From: Bacteroidaceae bacterium
GTDB lineage: Bacteria; Bacteroidota; Bacteroidia; Bacteroidales; Bacteroidaceae
Reading direction: 5' to 3'
Length of the DNA stretch: 36,168 nucleotides
NCBI GenBank assembly: GCA_017479555.1
Contig: JAFVCB010000033.1
Coordinates: 1-36,168 of the forward strand
Shown one piece after another: positions 7,737 through 16,533 of the stretch. The notes beneath the pieces were generated by a model. The model worked only from the letters and a program-made list of their open reading frames with translations, was not told the origin of the DNA and did not search any database. The position numbers and the translations under genes are program-made. The first letter of the stretch is position 1, and every line of letters begins with the position of its first letter.

Positions 7737-9038
7737 CTATTCCAATTCTTCATCGGGCTCGTAGCCGCCCAACTCGCGCAGTTTGTTTTTCAAGATGGTA
7801 TATTGTTGGAACAAGTCGTTGACAGGCTGTTCTCCGCGTGAGGGGTCGTGCATAGGACTCTTGAGGAAGAAAGAGAGCCAATCTTGGTTGCCCGACAAGC
7901 CTGCGCGTGCAGCCAAGTCGATACATAGCACCAAGTCGAGCACCACGGGAGCGGCCAAGATACTGTCGCGACAGAGGAAGTTCACCTTGATTTGCATACC
8001 ATATTCACGTCCCATCCACCCGAAGATGTCGAGGTTGTCCCAAGACTCTTTGTTGTCACCACGTGGAGGGTAATAATTGATGCGCACCTTGTGGAACACG
8101 TCGTCATAGAGTTCTGGTTGCTGATCGGCACGCAGTATAGTGTCGATAACACCAAGTTTAGATACCTCTTTGGTGCGGAAGTTCTCTGGGGCATCCAGTA
8201 CCTCACCATCACGATTGCCAAGAATATTGGTGCTGAACCAACCCTCAAGACCTAAGCAACGTGTACGAAGCATCGGGGCAAGCACGGTTTTCATCAGCGT
8301 TTGTCCCGTCTTGAAATCTTTACCTGCGATAGGCACTTGCTTGGTTTCAGCCAACTGCCACATAGCGGGTATATCCAAACACAGATTGGGCGCTCCCATC
8401 ACAAAAGGCACACCCTCGCTCAAAGCGGCATAGGCATAGCACATGGAGGGGCTGATGAGGTCGGTCTGGTTTTGAGCGATGGCCTGCTCAAAGGCACTGA
8501 GCGTACCGTGTATAGCACTTTGATAGTCTATAAACTTCTCGGTAGAAGCTGCCCAGATGACAACAACACGATCCAGCTGATGCTCTTGCTTGAATTGCTG
8601 AATGTCGCGCCTCAATTGAGCGATGAGCGAAGCTCGATCTCCCTGCTTTATCTGTGTGCCTTGACCAGATAGGCGCGACACATAGTCGTCGTCAAAGGCG
8701 GCTGGCATGGGACGGATGCTTTCCAGCTCTTGGCGCACCTGCAACAAATCTTCTTGTCGAAGCACTTTCGCATTTAGCGCGGCTTCGTAAGCATTTTGTG
8801 AAAAGATATCCCAAGCTCCGAAAACAATATCTTGGAGTGAGCAAAGAGGTACGAGGTCTGTCACTTTGAGGTATTTGCGCGCTTCGCCTCGTCCTACGCG
8901 TATCTTGGCTAACTGCGTAATCGAACCTCCTGCGAGTCCCAACCCTTTGCGCAACGATAATACACCAGCGATGAACGTCGTAGAAACAGCTCCAAGCCCC
9001 ACGCACAACACACCGAGTTTACCTTCTGCAGGTTTCAT
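7737..9038 (-). CDS. myo-Inositol-1-phosphate synthase family protein
   Basis: A 433-residue NAD-dependent enzyme family that isomerises glucose-6-phosphate to 1L-myo-inositol-1-phosphate. The N-terminal Rossmann segment GVLCVGLGAVSTTFIAGV (residues 9-26) binds NAD. Further family-like blocks are VVVIWAASTEKF, VPFVMGAPNLCLDIPAM, PIAGKDFKTGQT (the catalytic Lys region) and ESWDNLDIFGWMG. In Bacteroides a synthase of this family feeds inositol-lipid (inositol phosphoceramide) synthesis; by analogy the product may go into membrane lipids here. None of the usual companion genes (phosphatase, PgpA-like, inositol phosphotransferase) is nearby; neighbours are fba downstream and a divergent CoA-transferase gene. 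A -7 element TATTTTTG (9129-9122, minus) lies 84 bases before the start. The family call is firm; the end product is inference. Confidence 0.9.
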   Translation of the reverse strand: MKPAEGKLGVLCVGLGAVSTTFIAGVLSLRKGLGLAGGSITQLAKIRVGRGEARKYLKVTDLVPLCSLQDIVFGAWDIFSQNAYEAALNAKVLRQEDLLQVRQELESIRPMPAAFDDDYVSRLSGQGTQIKQGDRASLIAQLRRDIQQFKQEHQLDRVVVIWAASTEKFIDYQSAIHGTLSAFEQAIAQNQTDLISPSMCYAYAALSEGVPFVMGAPNLCLDIPAMWQLAETKQVPIAGKDFKTGQTLMKTVLAPMLRTRCLGLEGWFSTNILGNRDGEVLDAPENFRTKEVSKLGVIDTILRADQQPELYDDVFHKVRINYYPPRGDNKESWDNLDIFGWMGREYGMQIKVNFLCRDSILAAPVVLDLVLCIDLAARAGLSGNQDWLSFFLKSPMHDPSRGEQPVNDLFQQYTILKNKLRELGGYEPDEELE

Positions 9039-9121
9039 TTCTATCTTCTTGAAACGTTAATTTGTACAAAAATGACACACCAGCCTATCAAGCCTGCGTG
9101 TATCATAAGGTATTTGTCTCG

Positions 9122-9129
9122 CAAAAATA
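9122..9129 (-). promoter_or_regulatory. Possible -7 element of the inositol phosphate synthase gene
   Basis: TATTTTTG on the minus strand matches the Bacteroidetes -7 consensus, without a -33 TTTG at the right spacing. It lies 44 bases from the opposing element at 9173-9180, forming a compact divergent promoter region. Confidence 0.35.
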
Positions 9130-9172
9130 GTTCAATATTTTAAGAAATGTTTTCTCTGGTACATGTTTTCCT

Positions 9173-9180
9173 TATTTTTG
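9173..9180 (+). promoter_or_regulatory. Possible -7 element of the CoA-transferase gene
   Basis: TATTTTTG matches TAnnTTTG. Transcription from it would begin near 9187, downstream of an alternative in-frame ATG at 9163, so it favours the ATG at 9220 as the true start. No -33 TTTG is visible. Confidence 0.4.
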
Positions 9181-9219
9181 TCGCGAAAACATGTCCCTTT
9201 TGGTGTTTTTCTCTTTGCT

Positions 9220-10695
9220 ATGGACTATAGAATCGTTTCTGCCGATGAGGCCGCTCGACTTATCCATCATGGTGACGTGGTGGGATTTAGCGGTTTCACT
9301 GCTGCAGGGTGTCCCAAGGAAGTACCCTCTGCTATAGCTCGTCGAGCAGAACAGTTGCACGCTCAAGGCGAGCCTTTTCGCATCAGTGTGATTACAGGTG
9401 CGAGCAGTGGTGATGCCATGGACGGTGCCTTGGCGCGTGCCGATGCTGTAGCGCTTCGTCTGCCCTATCAGAACGTGGCTGATATGAGAAAAGCCATCAA
9501 TGAGGGACGTGTGAACTATACCGACCTGCATCTTTCGGAAGTAGCTCAACAACTGCGCTATGGTTTCTTGCCAAGGCCACGTGTGGCCATCGTTGAAGCC
9601 AGTTCTATCACGTCGCGCGGCGAAATTGTCCCCACCTATGGTGTAGGCATTCTACCTACGATTTGCCAACTTGCCGAGACGATTATCGTGGAGCTCAACG
9701 TGGCCGTGCCCGAGGCCTTACGCGGTTTGCACGACATTGCTGAATTGGCAGACCCTCCCCATCGGCGCGAGATACCTATCTATACGCCCTCTGAACGTAT
9801 AGGCCGCGACTGCGTGCGCGTCAATCCCTCCAAGATTGCGTGCGTAGTGGTTACCGACCGCACCACGGAGGTGGCGGCTTTTCACGAGACCGACGAAGTC
9901 ACGGCACGAATTGCTCAGAATGTGGCCACCTTTCTCGAAAATGAGATGCACAACGGGCGTATTCCTCAACAATTTTTACCTGTGCAGAGCGGTGTAGGGA
10001 ACATCGCCAACGCTATACTCAAAGACTTAGGAAACAGTCCCATTGTACCTCCCTTTGAGATGTACACGGAGGTCATTCAAGACAGCGTCATAGACCTAAT
10101 CAAATGGGGACGCATACGCATCGCAAGTGGGTCGTCGCTGACTTGTTCGCCCAAGAAGATTGAAGAAATCTTGGCTTCTTTAGAGTTCTTCCGCCCACGA
10201 CTTGTTTTGCGTCCCACGGAATACAGCAACTCGCCTGAGGTGATTAGGCGTTTAGGCATCATCAGTATCAACACGGCTTTGGAAGCTGACCTTTCGGGGG
10301 CTGTCAACAGTTCTCACGTCTTGGGTCGGCGCATGATGAATGGCATAGGTGGCTCGTGCGACTTTACGCGCAATGCCTATCTCTCTATCTTCACCACACC
10401 CAGCACGGCAAAGGGCGGAGCTGTGAGTTGTATCGTTCCGATGGTGTCGCACCAAGACCATTCCGAACACAGCGTCAAAGTGCTTGTCACTGAATACGGT
10501 GTGGCTGATTTACGCGGCCTCTCGCCACGTCAGCGCGCTGAGCGCATCATTTCGCACTGCGCCCACCCCGACTATCGTCCTCTGTTGCACGACTATTTAG
10601 CACGCTGCCCCAAGGGACACACACCTTTCGACTTAGCCCACTGTTTCGACTTTCACCAAGCCTTTGCCACACAAGGCGATATGCGTAAGGTGTAG
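9220..10695 (+). CDS. Acetyl-CoA hydrolase/CoA-transferase family protein (probable succinyl-CoA:acetate CoA-transferase)
   Basis: A 491-residue member of the family that includes succinyl-CoA:acetate and propionyl-CoA:succinate CoA-transferases, which move CoA between acids through a glutamyl-CoA intermediate. The N-terminal block VVGFSGFTAAGCPKEVP, the GVGNIANAIL segment, EMYTEVIQDS (the likely catalytic Glu is E284) and the C-terminal blocks GGSCDFTRNA and TEYGVADLRGLSPRQRAERI are characteristic. The ATG at 9220 was preferred because an upstream one at 9163 precedes the promoter element and adds a non-homologous leader. In a succinate/propionate-fermenting Bacteroidales it would recycle CoA between succinate and acetate or propionate, in line with the fumarate reductase genes at 32358-35772. 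The exact acyl specificity cannot be read from sequence. Confidence 0.88.
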   Translation: MDYRIVSADEAARLIHHGDVVGFSGFTAAGCPKEVPSAIARRAEQLHAQGEPFRISVITGASSGDAMDGALARADAVALRLPYQNVADMRKAINEGRVNYTDLHLSEVAQQLRYGFLPRPRVAIVEASSITSRGEIVPTYGVGILPTICQLAETIIVELNVAVPEALRGLHDIAELADPPHRREIPIYTPSERIGRDCVRVNPSKIACVVVTDRTTEVAAFHETDEVTARIAQNVATFLENEMHNGRIPQQFLPVQSGVGNIANAILKDLGNSPIVPPFEMYTEVIQDSVIDLIKWGRIRIASGSSLTCSPKKIEEILASLEFFRPRLVLRPTEYSNSPEVIRRLGIISINTALEADLSGAVNSSHVLGRRMMNGIGGSCDFTRNAYLSIFTTPSTAKGGAVSCIVPMVSHQDHSEHSVKVLVTEYGVADLRGLSPRQRAERIISHCAHPDYRPLLHDYLARCPKGHTPFDLAHCFDFHQAFATQGDMRKV

Positions 10696-10712
10696 GGGCT
10701 GCAGAACTGCCA

Positions 10713-10769
10713 CAAAGCGGTCATCAGACAGAAGCATCATCGATGCTATCATGTCTGATGACCGCTTTG
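10713..10769. terminator. Long stem-loop between convergent genes
   Basis: An 18-base perfect inverted repeat (10713-10730 with 10752-10769) encloses a second small stem, AGCATC/GATGCT (10733-10738 and 10742-10747). It lies 17 bases after the CoA-transferase stop and 24 bases beyond the stop of the convergent leucine-rich repeat gene. There is no T-run on either side, so it may be a bidirectional terminator or a 3'-end stabilising structure. Confidence 0.55.
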
Positions 10770-10793
10770 CTGTAGGCGCATGTCGTCGCTGCG

Positions 10794-11672
10794 CTATCGC
10801 TCTTGAATCTTCTGAAAGTCGCGCCAGCCAGCAGTGCGCTGATAAGCGGACAATGTGCCACGCGGCACGTAGAGCGTACATATTTTCAAGAGATTTGTAC
10901 CATAGGCATTGAAAACGCTCGAATCGTAAACTGAAAAAGGCACGCGGCTCTCGCAATAGAGCGCACGCATATCCTGACAACCCGCAAAGCAATGGCTTCC
11001 CAAGCGATGCAAGGTAGCTGGAAGTGTAAGGCCTCTTAGCCGCCGACAGTCGCGAAAAGCCTCGCGACCGATGTACTCTAACCGTGAAGACAAGCGTATA
11101 TCCGAAAGCGCGTTGCAGTTCTGAAAACAATAATCGCCGATAGTATGTACGTCGCTTGACAAACGCACGCTGTAGAGCATACGGCAATCTTTGAAACACC
11201 TTGAAGGCAACTCGCGTACGCTGCCATAACCTAAATCCACGCTTTTCAGATTTGTGCAATCCTCAAAGCACGACACACCGAGGCTCTTCAGACTACTTGG
11301 CAGATTGATTTGCATCAAGCTGCGACAACCCTTGAAGGCTTCTGCTCCGATTGTCTGCACTGAAGAGGGTATCGAGATGGACGACACGTAGCTTTGGCTA
11401 AACGCCCTACTGCTTATTTCCTTGACGCTGTACGACCTCCCTTCAAGTACGATGGACGAGGGGATGGCAATATAGCCCGTGTAAGGCTTTGCACCGCGCA
11501 CCACAGCCACGCCGCCCGATACGACTTCATAGGTGATGCCCTTCACCTCCATACGCTGCGCATGCGCTATATGTACTGCACCGCAGAGCAATGCCAAGTA
11601 CAAGATACGCATCAACAGCACGCTTATCGATTTGCGAGAGAAGTGAACGTTCAAGGAATTGACGGGCTTCAT
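10794..11672 (-). CDS. BspA-type leucine-rich repeat exported protein
   Basis: A protein of up to 292 residues made mainly of leucine-rich repeats of the BspA/TpLRR kind (LRR_5), with a period of about 23 residues and repeated patterns such as IGxxAFxxCxxLxxIxLPSSL. It ends with the usual cap seen in such proteins (LYVPRGTLSAYQRTAGW). Proteins of this type are exported and often mediate surface adhesion, but this one is short and has no visible anchor or sorting domain. A signal peptide is clear from Met21 (RILYLALLCGAVHIAHA, cleavage before Gln), so the true start may be 11612 rather than 11672. It lies 76 bases after purD on the same strand. The binding partner is unknown. Confidence 0.85.
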   Translation of the reverse strand: MKPVNSLNVHFSRKSISVLLMRILYLALLCGAVHIAHAQRMEVKGITYEVVSGGVAVVRGAKPYTGYIAIPSSIVLEGRSYSVKEISSRAFSQSYVSSISIPSSVQTIGAEAFKGCRSLMQINLPSSLKSLGVSCFEDCTNLKSVDLGYGSVRELPSRCFKDCRMLYSVRLSSDVHTIGDYCFQNCNALSDIRLSSRLEYIGREAFRDCRRLRGLTLPATLHRLGSHCFAGCQDMRALYCESRVPFSVYDSSVFNAYGTNLLKICTLYVPRGTLSAYQRTAGWRDFQKIQER

Positions 11673-11748
11673 GGGTGTGGGAGATTTGTGCGTTGTCTAA
11701 GATATATTATGGTATGCCAACCACCGTTTACGTCGCAGCAAAGGGTGA

Positions 11749-13029
11749 TTAGGCGATAACATCGCCACCAATGTCGCGACGATAGTACGCATCCTTAAAC
11801 ACGATATGCGCCGCGCCGTCCATGCTCTGTGCCAAAGCCTCTTGGAGGGTTTGGCCATAACTGCTCACGGCCAATACGCGGCCTCCCGACGTGACGAGTG
11901 TATCATCGGTCAAGGCTGTACCTGCATGGAACACCACGCTGTCTTTGCCCACCTGGTCCACACCCGTAATGGGATAGCCTTTGCCGTAGGCTTCGGGATA
12001 TCCGCCGCTGACGAGCATCACACAGACTGCGGCACGAGGGTCGGTCTCCACGGTCTGCTCGCTGAGCGTGCCTTCGGCGGCGGCAATGAAGAGTTCCACG
12101 ATATCGCTCTTGAGACGTAGCATCACGGTCTCTGTTTCGGGATCACCCATACGGCAGTTGTACTCAATGACTTTAGGCTCTCCTGCGCAGTTGATGAGTC
12201 CGAAGAACACAAAGCCTCGATAGGTGATACCCTCGGCCTGCAAGCCCTCCACGGTGGGACGCACTATCTTGTCCTCCACCTTGCGCATAAAGTCTGCGTC
12301 GGCAAAGGGAACAGGACTCACACTGCCCATTCCTCCTGTGTTCAAGCCCGTATCGCCCTCGCCTATACGTTTATAGTCCTTAGCCTCGGGCAGGAGCACA
12401 TAACCGCCACAACCATCGAGGAGGGCAAACACGGAGAGTTCTATACCTTGAAGGAACTCTTCGATTACGACACGCGACGATGCTGTGCCAAATTTGCCTG
12501 CGAACATCTCGTCGAGCGCCTGAAAAGCCTCCTCGTGCGTGGGCAGTATCAGTACGCCCTTACCTGCGCAAAGTCCATCAGCCTTGAGTACCAACGGGGG
12601 TGTCAGTGTCTTGAGATAACGCTTTGCGGCCTCTACCTGTGTGCCATCAAACGTTTGATAGGCTGCTGTAGGAATATGGTGACGAAGCATGAATCCTTTG
12701 GCAAAGTCTTTGCTGCCTTCGAGCGTTGCGCCTGCTTTTCCTGGGCCAATAAATCGCACATTCGCAGTGCTTTCTTGTTGAGCCAGATAGTCTGCTAAGC
12801 CCTCCACAAGCGGTTGTTCGGGACCGCACACCACCATATCAATGGCATGTGTAGCCACAAAGGTAGCCACGGCTTCAAAGTCGGAAAGTTTCAGTGCCAC
12901 ATTGGTGCCCAACGCGGCTGTACCTGGATTGCCTGGTGCGATATAGAGCTGATGAAGCAAGGGGCTTTGCGCAATTTTCCATGCCAAGGCGTGTTCGCGA
13001 CCGCCTGAGCCTAAGAGGAGGATGTTCAT
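11749..13029 (-). CDS. purD: Phosphoribosylamine-glycine ligase
   Basis: A 426-residue ATP-grasp enzyme of purine synthesis that joins glycine to 5-phosphoribosylamine to give GAR. The N-terminus MNILLLGSGGREHALAW is diagnostic. Other GARS blocks are PGNPGT, GPEQPLVEGLAD, PPLVLKADGLCAGKGV in the ATP-grasp lid, the LLPEAKDYKRIGEGDTG segment, GGMGSVSPVP and EYNCRMGDPETE, which carries metal-binding residues. Length fits single-function bacterial PurD. It starts 44 bases after ybeY and probably belongs to a ruvB-ybeY-purD transcript. No purine riboswitch or operator is visible. Confidence 0.96.
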   Translation of the reverse strand: MNILLLGSGGREHALAWKIAQSPLLHQLYIAPGNPGTAALGTNVALKLSDFEAVATFVATHAIDMVVCGPEQPLVEGLADYLAQQESTANVRFIGPGKAGATLEGSKDFAKGFMLRHHIPTAAYQTFDGTQVEAAKRYLKTLTPPLVLKADGLCAGKGVLILPTHEEAFQALDEMFAGKFGTASSRVVIEEFLQGIELSVFALLDGCGGYVLLPEAKDYKRIGEGDTGLNTGGMGSVSPVPFADADFMRKVEDKIVRPTVEGLQAEGITYRGFVFFGLINCAGEPKVIEYNCRMGDPETETVMLRLKSDIVELFIAAAEGTLSEQTVETDPRAAVCVMLVSGGYPEAYGKGYPITGVDQVGKDSVVFHAGTALTDDTLVTSGGRVLAVSSYGQTLQEALAQSMDGAAHIVFKDAYYRRDIGGDVIA

Positions 13030-13073
13030 AGTATATTGTTTATGGAGTGAGGTCGAATATTTCGTGTATACAG

Positions 13074-13493
13074 CTACGCTTGTGGAGCAATGCTTAGTGC
13101 TTTGTTTTCTGCCTGTTCCATCACTTCGCGCTGCCCTGGCCCTTTGTCGTCTATGCCGCAGAGATGGAGTACGCCATGGATAATCACGCGCAGCAATTCT
13201 TCATCGTACGACGTGCCTTGCTCCTCGCTGTTGCTCGCTACGGTGTCGAGGCTGATGAATATATCACCGTTGATGACTTGGTCTTCGGTATAGTCGAACG
13301 TGATGATGTCGGTGAAGTAATCGTGTTGCAGATACTGCCGATTGACTTCAAGTATCTTGGCATCGTCCACAAAGATGTAGGCCAGTTCGCCCACGCGCTT
13401 GCCATAGCTCTGCGCCACCTTGCGAATCCAACTGCTGATGGCGCGACGCTTGATGCGTGGCATGGCTACGTTTTCTGTTTGATAGGATATCAT
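13074..13493 (-). CDS. ybeY: Endoribonuclease YbeY (rRNA maturation factor)
   Basis: A 139-residue member of the UPF0054/YbeY family, metal-dependent endoribonucleases acting in 16S rRNA maturation and ribosome quality control. The TDIITFDY block (61-68) replaces the usual TDVLSFP, and the metal site reads HGVLHLCGIDDKG. H106 and H110 match two of the three canonical zinc ligands (HxxxHxxxxxH), but the third position, residue 116, is Asp instead of His. This may be a Bacteroidetes variant; Asp could still ligate metal. The gene lies between ruvB (67 bases upstream) and purD (44 bases downstream), all on the minus strand. Confidence 0.9.
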   Translation of the reverse strand: MISYQTENVAMPRIKRRAISSWIRKVAQSYGKRVGELAYIFVDDAKILEVNRQYLQHDYFTDIITFDYTEDQVINGDIFISLDTVASNSEEQGTSYDEELLRVIIHGVLHLCGIDDKGPGQREVMEQAENKALSIAPQA

Positions 13494-13560
13494 AGAGTGA
13501 TTGATGCGATGTGCTTAGGGGTTAGAAAAGTATGTCGCCTCACGGTCTGCCTTCGTAGCT

Positions 13561-14601
13561 CTAAAAGAGTGTACCCTGCATGCCTGGCTCTACGGGACGT
13601 ATGCGCCCTAAGTGTTGGTAGGCCAAGTCGGTGACTTCGCGTCCTCGTGGGGTGCGACGTATGAATCCCTCCTTGATGAGGAAGGGCTCGTACACCTCTT
13701 CCACCGTCCCGCTGTCCTCGCCTATGGCTGTGGCTATGGTACTGATGCCCACGGGGCCGCCTTTGAACTTATCAATGATGGCCGAGAGTATCTTGTTGTC
13801 TATCTCGTCCAGACCAAACTTGTCTATATTCAAGGCCTCCAGCGCATGGCGTGCAATGGCTGTGTCGATGCTGCCCGTGCCTTTGACCTGTGCGAAGTCG
13901 CGCACGCGGCGCAACAGGGCGTTGGCGATACGCGGTGTGCCACGACTGCGCCCTGCAATCTCTGCTGCGGCATCTGCACTGATAGGCACTCCGAGGATGT
14001 GTGCCGAGCGTGTCACGATGGTGGTGAGCGTCTTGGCATCGTAGTACTCCAAGTGCATGTTGATGCCAAAACGTGCGCGGAGCGGTGCGGTGAGCAGTCC
14101 GCTGCGCGTAGTAGCACCTATCAGGGTGAAGGGATTGAGGTCTATCTGTATGCTACGCGCTGCGGGGCCACGGTCTATCATGATATCTATACGATAGTCC
14201 TCCATGGCGCTGTACAGATACTCTTCCACCACAGGTTGCAAGCGATGAATTTCGTCGATAAAGAGTACATCGCCGCGCTCCAAACTGGTCAGCAGGCCTG
14301 CCAAGTCGCCAGGCTTGTCGAGAACTGGGCCACTGGTGAGTTTGAAGCCCACACCGAGCTCACTCGCTATGATATTCGAGAGCGTAGTTTTGCCCAGTCC
14401 AGGCGGGCCATGCAGTAGCGTGTGGTCGAGAGGCTCACCACGCAGTTTGGCGGCGGCCACAAAGATGCGCAGGTTGTCCACCACCTTCTGCTGACCCGTG
14501 AAATCGTCGAACGAAAGTGGGCGCAACGCATTCTCAAAGTCACGGTCGCTCTGCGCGGGGCGGTCTTGCTCGCGGCGGATGTCAAATGTGTCTTCTTGCA
14601 T
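13561..14601 (-). CDS. ruvB: Holliday junction branch-migration helicase subunit RuvB
   Basis: A 346-residue AAA+ motor that, with RuvA, drives branch migration of Holliday junctions in recombinational repair. Walker A is GPPGLGKTT (Lys71), Walker B is IDEIHR (115-120), sensor 1 lies in LIGATTRSG, and the C-terminal winged helix ends in [17 protein letters not shown]. The open frame extends further upstream, but those residues are not RuvB-like; the ATG at 14601 gives the expected length. Upstream on the minus strand TACTTTCG (14617-14610) is one mismatch from the -7 consensus. It is divergent from serS with 145 bases between starts and heads the ruvB-ybeY-purD series. No ruvA or ruvC is in the window. 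Confidence 0.96.
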   Translation of the reverse strand: MQEDTFDIRREQDRPAQSDRDFENALRPLSFDDFTGQQKVVDNLRIFVAAAKLRGEPLDHTLLHGPPGLGKTTLSNIIASELGVGFKLTSGPVLDKPGDLAGLLTSLERGDVLFIDEIHRLQPVVEEYLYSAMEDYRIDIMIDRGPAARSIQIDLNPFTLIGATTRSGLLTAPLRARFGINMHLEYYDAKTLTTIVTRSAHILGVPISADAAAEIAGRSRGTPRIANALLRRVRDFAQVKGTGSIDTAIARHALEALNIDKFGLDEIDNKILSAIIDKFKGGPVGISTIATAIGEDSGTVEEVYEPFLIKEGFIRRTPRGREVTDLAYQHLGRIRPVEPGMQGTLF

Positions 14602-14710
14602 ATCAAACGCGAAAGTACAAAAAAACAACCTAAACTTAGAAAATACGCGCAAAATCCCCGCTACGTCTGCAAAAAGAGCGCAGAAAATGAGAGAAAGTTC
14701 TCTTTTGTCG

Positions 14711-14718
14711 TAATTTTG
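14711..14718 (+). promoter_or_regulatory. Possible -7 element of serS-ruvX-def
   Basis: TAATTTTG matches TAnnTTTG and lies 29 bases before the serS ATG, placing the transcript start about 20 bases upstream of the gene. No -33 TTTG is at the normal spacing. Confidence 0.45.
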
Positions 14719-14746
14719 TGCTTCGTAAAACCGAAAGTACTGGATT

Positions 14747-16021
14747 ATGCTTACTATCAAACAAATAACGGATGACTTTGACGGCGTGGTGGCCGGCTTG
14801 GAAAAGAAGCATTTCAAGGGAGCGCGCGAGGCTGTAGCGCGTGTCATTGAGATAAACAACGAGCGCAAACAGGCTCAAGCTGAGCTTGACTCGCGCCTCT
14901 CGGAGCTCAAACGAAAGGCTAAGGAGATAGGCGCACTGATGAAGCAGGGCGCACGTCAGGAGGCTGAGGCAGTGAAACAAGAAGTGGCTGCCATCAAGGC
15001 CGCAAACACCGACATCGAAGCGCGCATGGAGCAAGCCAAGAACGAATTGGAACAGCTCCTGCTCACCATCCCCAACGTACCCTACGACATCGTACCCGAG
15101 GGTGTCGGGGCTGACGACAATCTTGTTGTGAAACAAGGTGGCGAAGAAATACCTCTGCCCCAAGATGCCCTACCCCACTGGGAATTAGCGCGCAAATACG
15201 ACCTCATCGACTTCGACTTGGGCGTGAAGATTACGGGAGCTGGATTTCCTGTATACAAAGGTCTTGGCGCACGTTTGCAGCGCGCACTCATCAATTTCTT
15301 CCTCGACGAAGCACGCGCCGCTGGATACACCGAAATCATGCCGCCAACTGTCGTCAACGCGGCTTCGGGCTATGGCACTGGTCAGCTGCCCGACAAGGAG
15401 GGACAGATGTACCATTGTGAGCAGGACGACCTCTATCTCATACCGACTGCAGAAGTACCTGTGACAAACATTTATCGTGACGTGATTTTGCGCGAGGAAC
15501 AACTGCCCATCAAGAATTGTGCCTACACGCAATGCTTCCGACGCGAAGCGGGCAGCTATGGAAAGGACGTGCGCGGCCTCAACCGTCTGCACGAGTTCAG
15601 CAAGATTGAAATAGTGCGCATCGACACCCCCGAACACTCACAAGCCTCGCACGACGAAATGCTCGCACACGTCGAGAGCCTACTCCAAAAACTCGAATTG
15701 CCCTATCGCGTACTGCGACTTTGCGGAGGCGACATGAGCTTCACCGCTGCACTATGCTACGACTTCGAGGTGTACAGCGAGGCGCAAGGACGTTGGCTCG
15801 AAGTAAGTAGCGTATCGAACTTCGACACCTATCAGGCCAATCGCCTTCACCTCAGATACCGAGGTGCTGAGGGCAAAATCACACTCTGCCATACGCTCAA
15901 CGGCTCTGCCTTAGCACTGCCGCGTATCGTGGCCGCTCTGCTCGAGAACCATCAGACGCCAGAGGGCATACGCGTTCCGAAAGCCCTTCAACCCTATATG
16001 GGCTGCGAACTCATCAAGTAG
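14747..16021 (+). CDS. serS: Seryl-tRNA synthetase
   Basis: A 424-residue class II synthetase that charges tRNA-Ser. The N-terminal 100 residues form the long antiparallel coiled coil that grips the variable arm of the tRNA, rich in Glu, Lys, Arg and Ala. Motif 2 is the [17 protein letters not shown] block starting at F264, and motif 3 is GSALALPR at 386-393. Serine-binding and ATP-binding segments such as [11 protein letters not shown] are present. The start at 14747 gives [21 protein letters not shown], typical for Bacteroidetes. It is first in a plus-strand serS-ruvX-def cluster. Confidence 0.97.
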   Translation: MLTIKQITDDFDGVVAGLEKKHFKGAREAVARVIEINNERKQAQAELDSRLSELKRKAKEIGALMKQGARQEAEAVKQEVAAIKAANTDIEARMEQAKNELEQLLLTIPNVPYDIVPEGVGADDNLVVKQGGEEIPLPQDALPHWELARKYDLIDFDLGVKITGAGFPVYKGLGARLQRALINFFLDEARAAGYTEIMPPTVVNAASGYGTGQLPDKEGQMYHCEQDDLYLIPTAEVPVTNIYRDVILREEQLPIKNCAYTQCFRREAGSYGKDVRGLNRLHEFSKIEIVRIDTPEHSQASHDEMLAHVESLLQKLELPYRVLRLCGGDMSFTAALCYDFEVYSEAQGRWLEVSSVSNFDTYQANRLHLRYRGAEGKITLCHTLNGSALALPRIVAALLENHQTPEGIRVPKALQPYMGCELIK

Positions 16022-16052
16022 GACATCACCGCAGCGAAGGGCTTACACCAAG

Positions 16053-16475
16053 ATGGCGCGACTCCTGAGTATAGACTACGGACGCAAACGTTGTGGCATA
16101 GCCGTGACCGATGTGCTACAAATCATCCCTGGAGGCTTATGCACCGTCCCCACAGGCGAGCTGATGCGTTTCCTCTCCGACTATTTCCAGCGCGAAGACG
16201 TTTCGAGCGTGGTGCTTGGCTTACCCGTCCAGACCAATGGCGCACCCAGCGAGAACCAAGCCCGCGTGCGAACTTTTGCAGCCCACTTTCGCAAACAGTT
16301 TCCCCATATACCCCTGCATTTCTACGACGAACGTTTCACGTCCAAGTTGGCGCACCAAGCCATGCTGGAAAGCGGTATGCCTCGCATGAAACGGCGCGAC
16401 AAAGCCTTGGTTGACGAAATTTCCGCATGCATCATCCTGCAAGACTTCATGCAGAGTAGAGCAGCCACGCTCTGA
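16053..16475 (+). CDS. ruvX: RuvX/YqgF pre-16S rRNA nuclease
   Basis: A 140-residue RNase H-like nuclease of the YqgF family, which trims the 5' end of 16S rRNA and was originally proposed as a Holliday junction resolvase. The N-terminal LLSIDYGRKRCGIAVTD carries the catalytic Asp8. LGLPVQTNG and FYDERFTS carry further active-site residues, and the C-terminal DEISACIILQDF supplies the last acidic ones. Length is normal. It starts 31 bases after serS, and def follows after 58 bases, so one transcript is likely. Confidence 0.93.
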   Translation: MARLLSIDYGRKRCGIAVTDVLQIIPGGLCTVPTGELMRFLSDYFQREDVSSVVLGLPVQTNGAPSENQARVRTFAAHFRKQFPHIPLHFYDERFTSKLAHQAMLESGMPRMKRRDKALVDEISACIILQDFMQSRAATL

Positions 16476-16533
16476 CCTACGACTGCAACAATCCTTTGCC
16501 GCCTCACCCCTAACGAACCAAACACCCACTACT

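Noticed and set aside
10633..11259. 208-codon minus-strand frame running through the stem-loop at 10713-10769.
   Set aside because: Overlaps the leucine-rich repeat gene in another frame and reads through a perfect palindrome; composition (many Arg, Ser, Leu) looks like a shadow.
13612..14418. 268-codon plus-strand frame.
   Set aside because: Entirely antisense to ruvB, whose motifs are complete.
14602..14868. N-terminal extension of ruvB suggested by the open frame up to 14868.
   Set aside because: It overlaps the divergent serS start and adds 89 residues not found in RuvB; the ATG at 14601 gives a normal protein.
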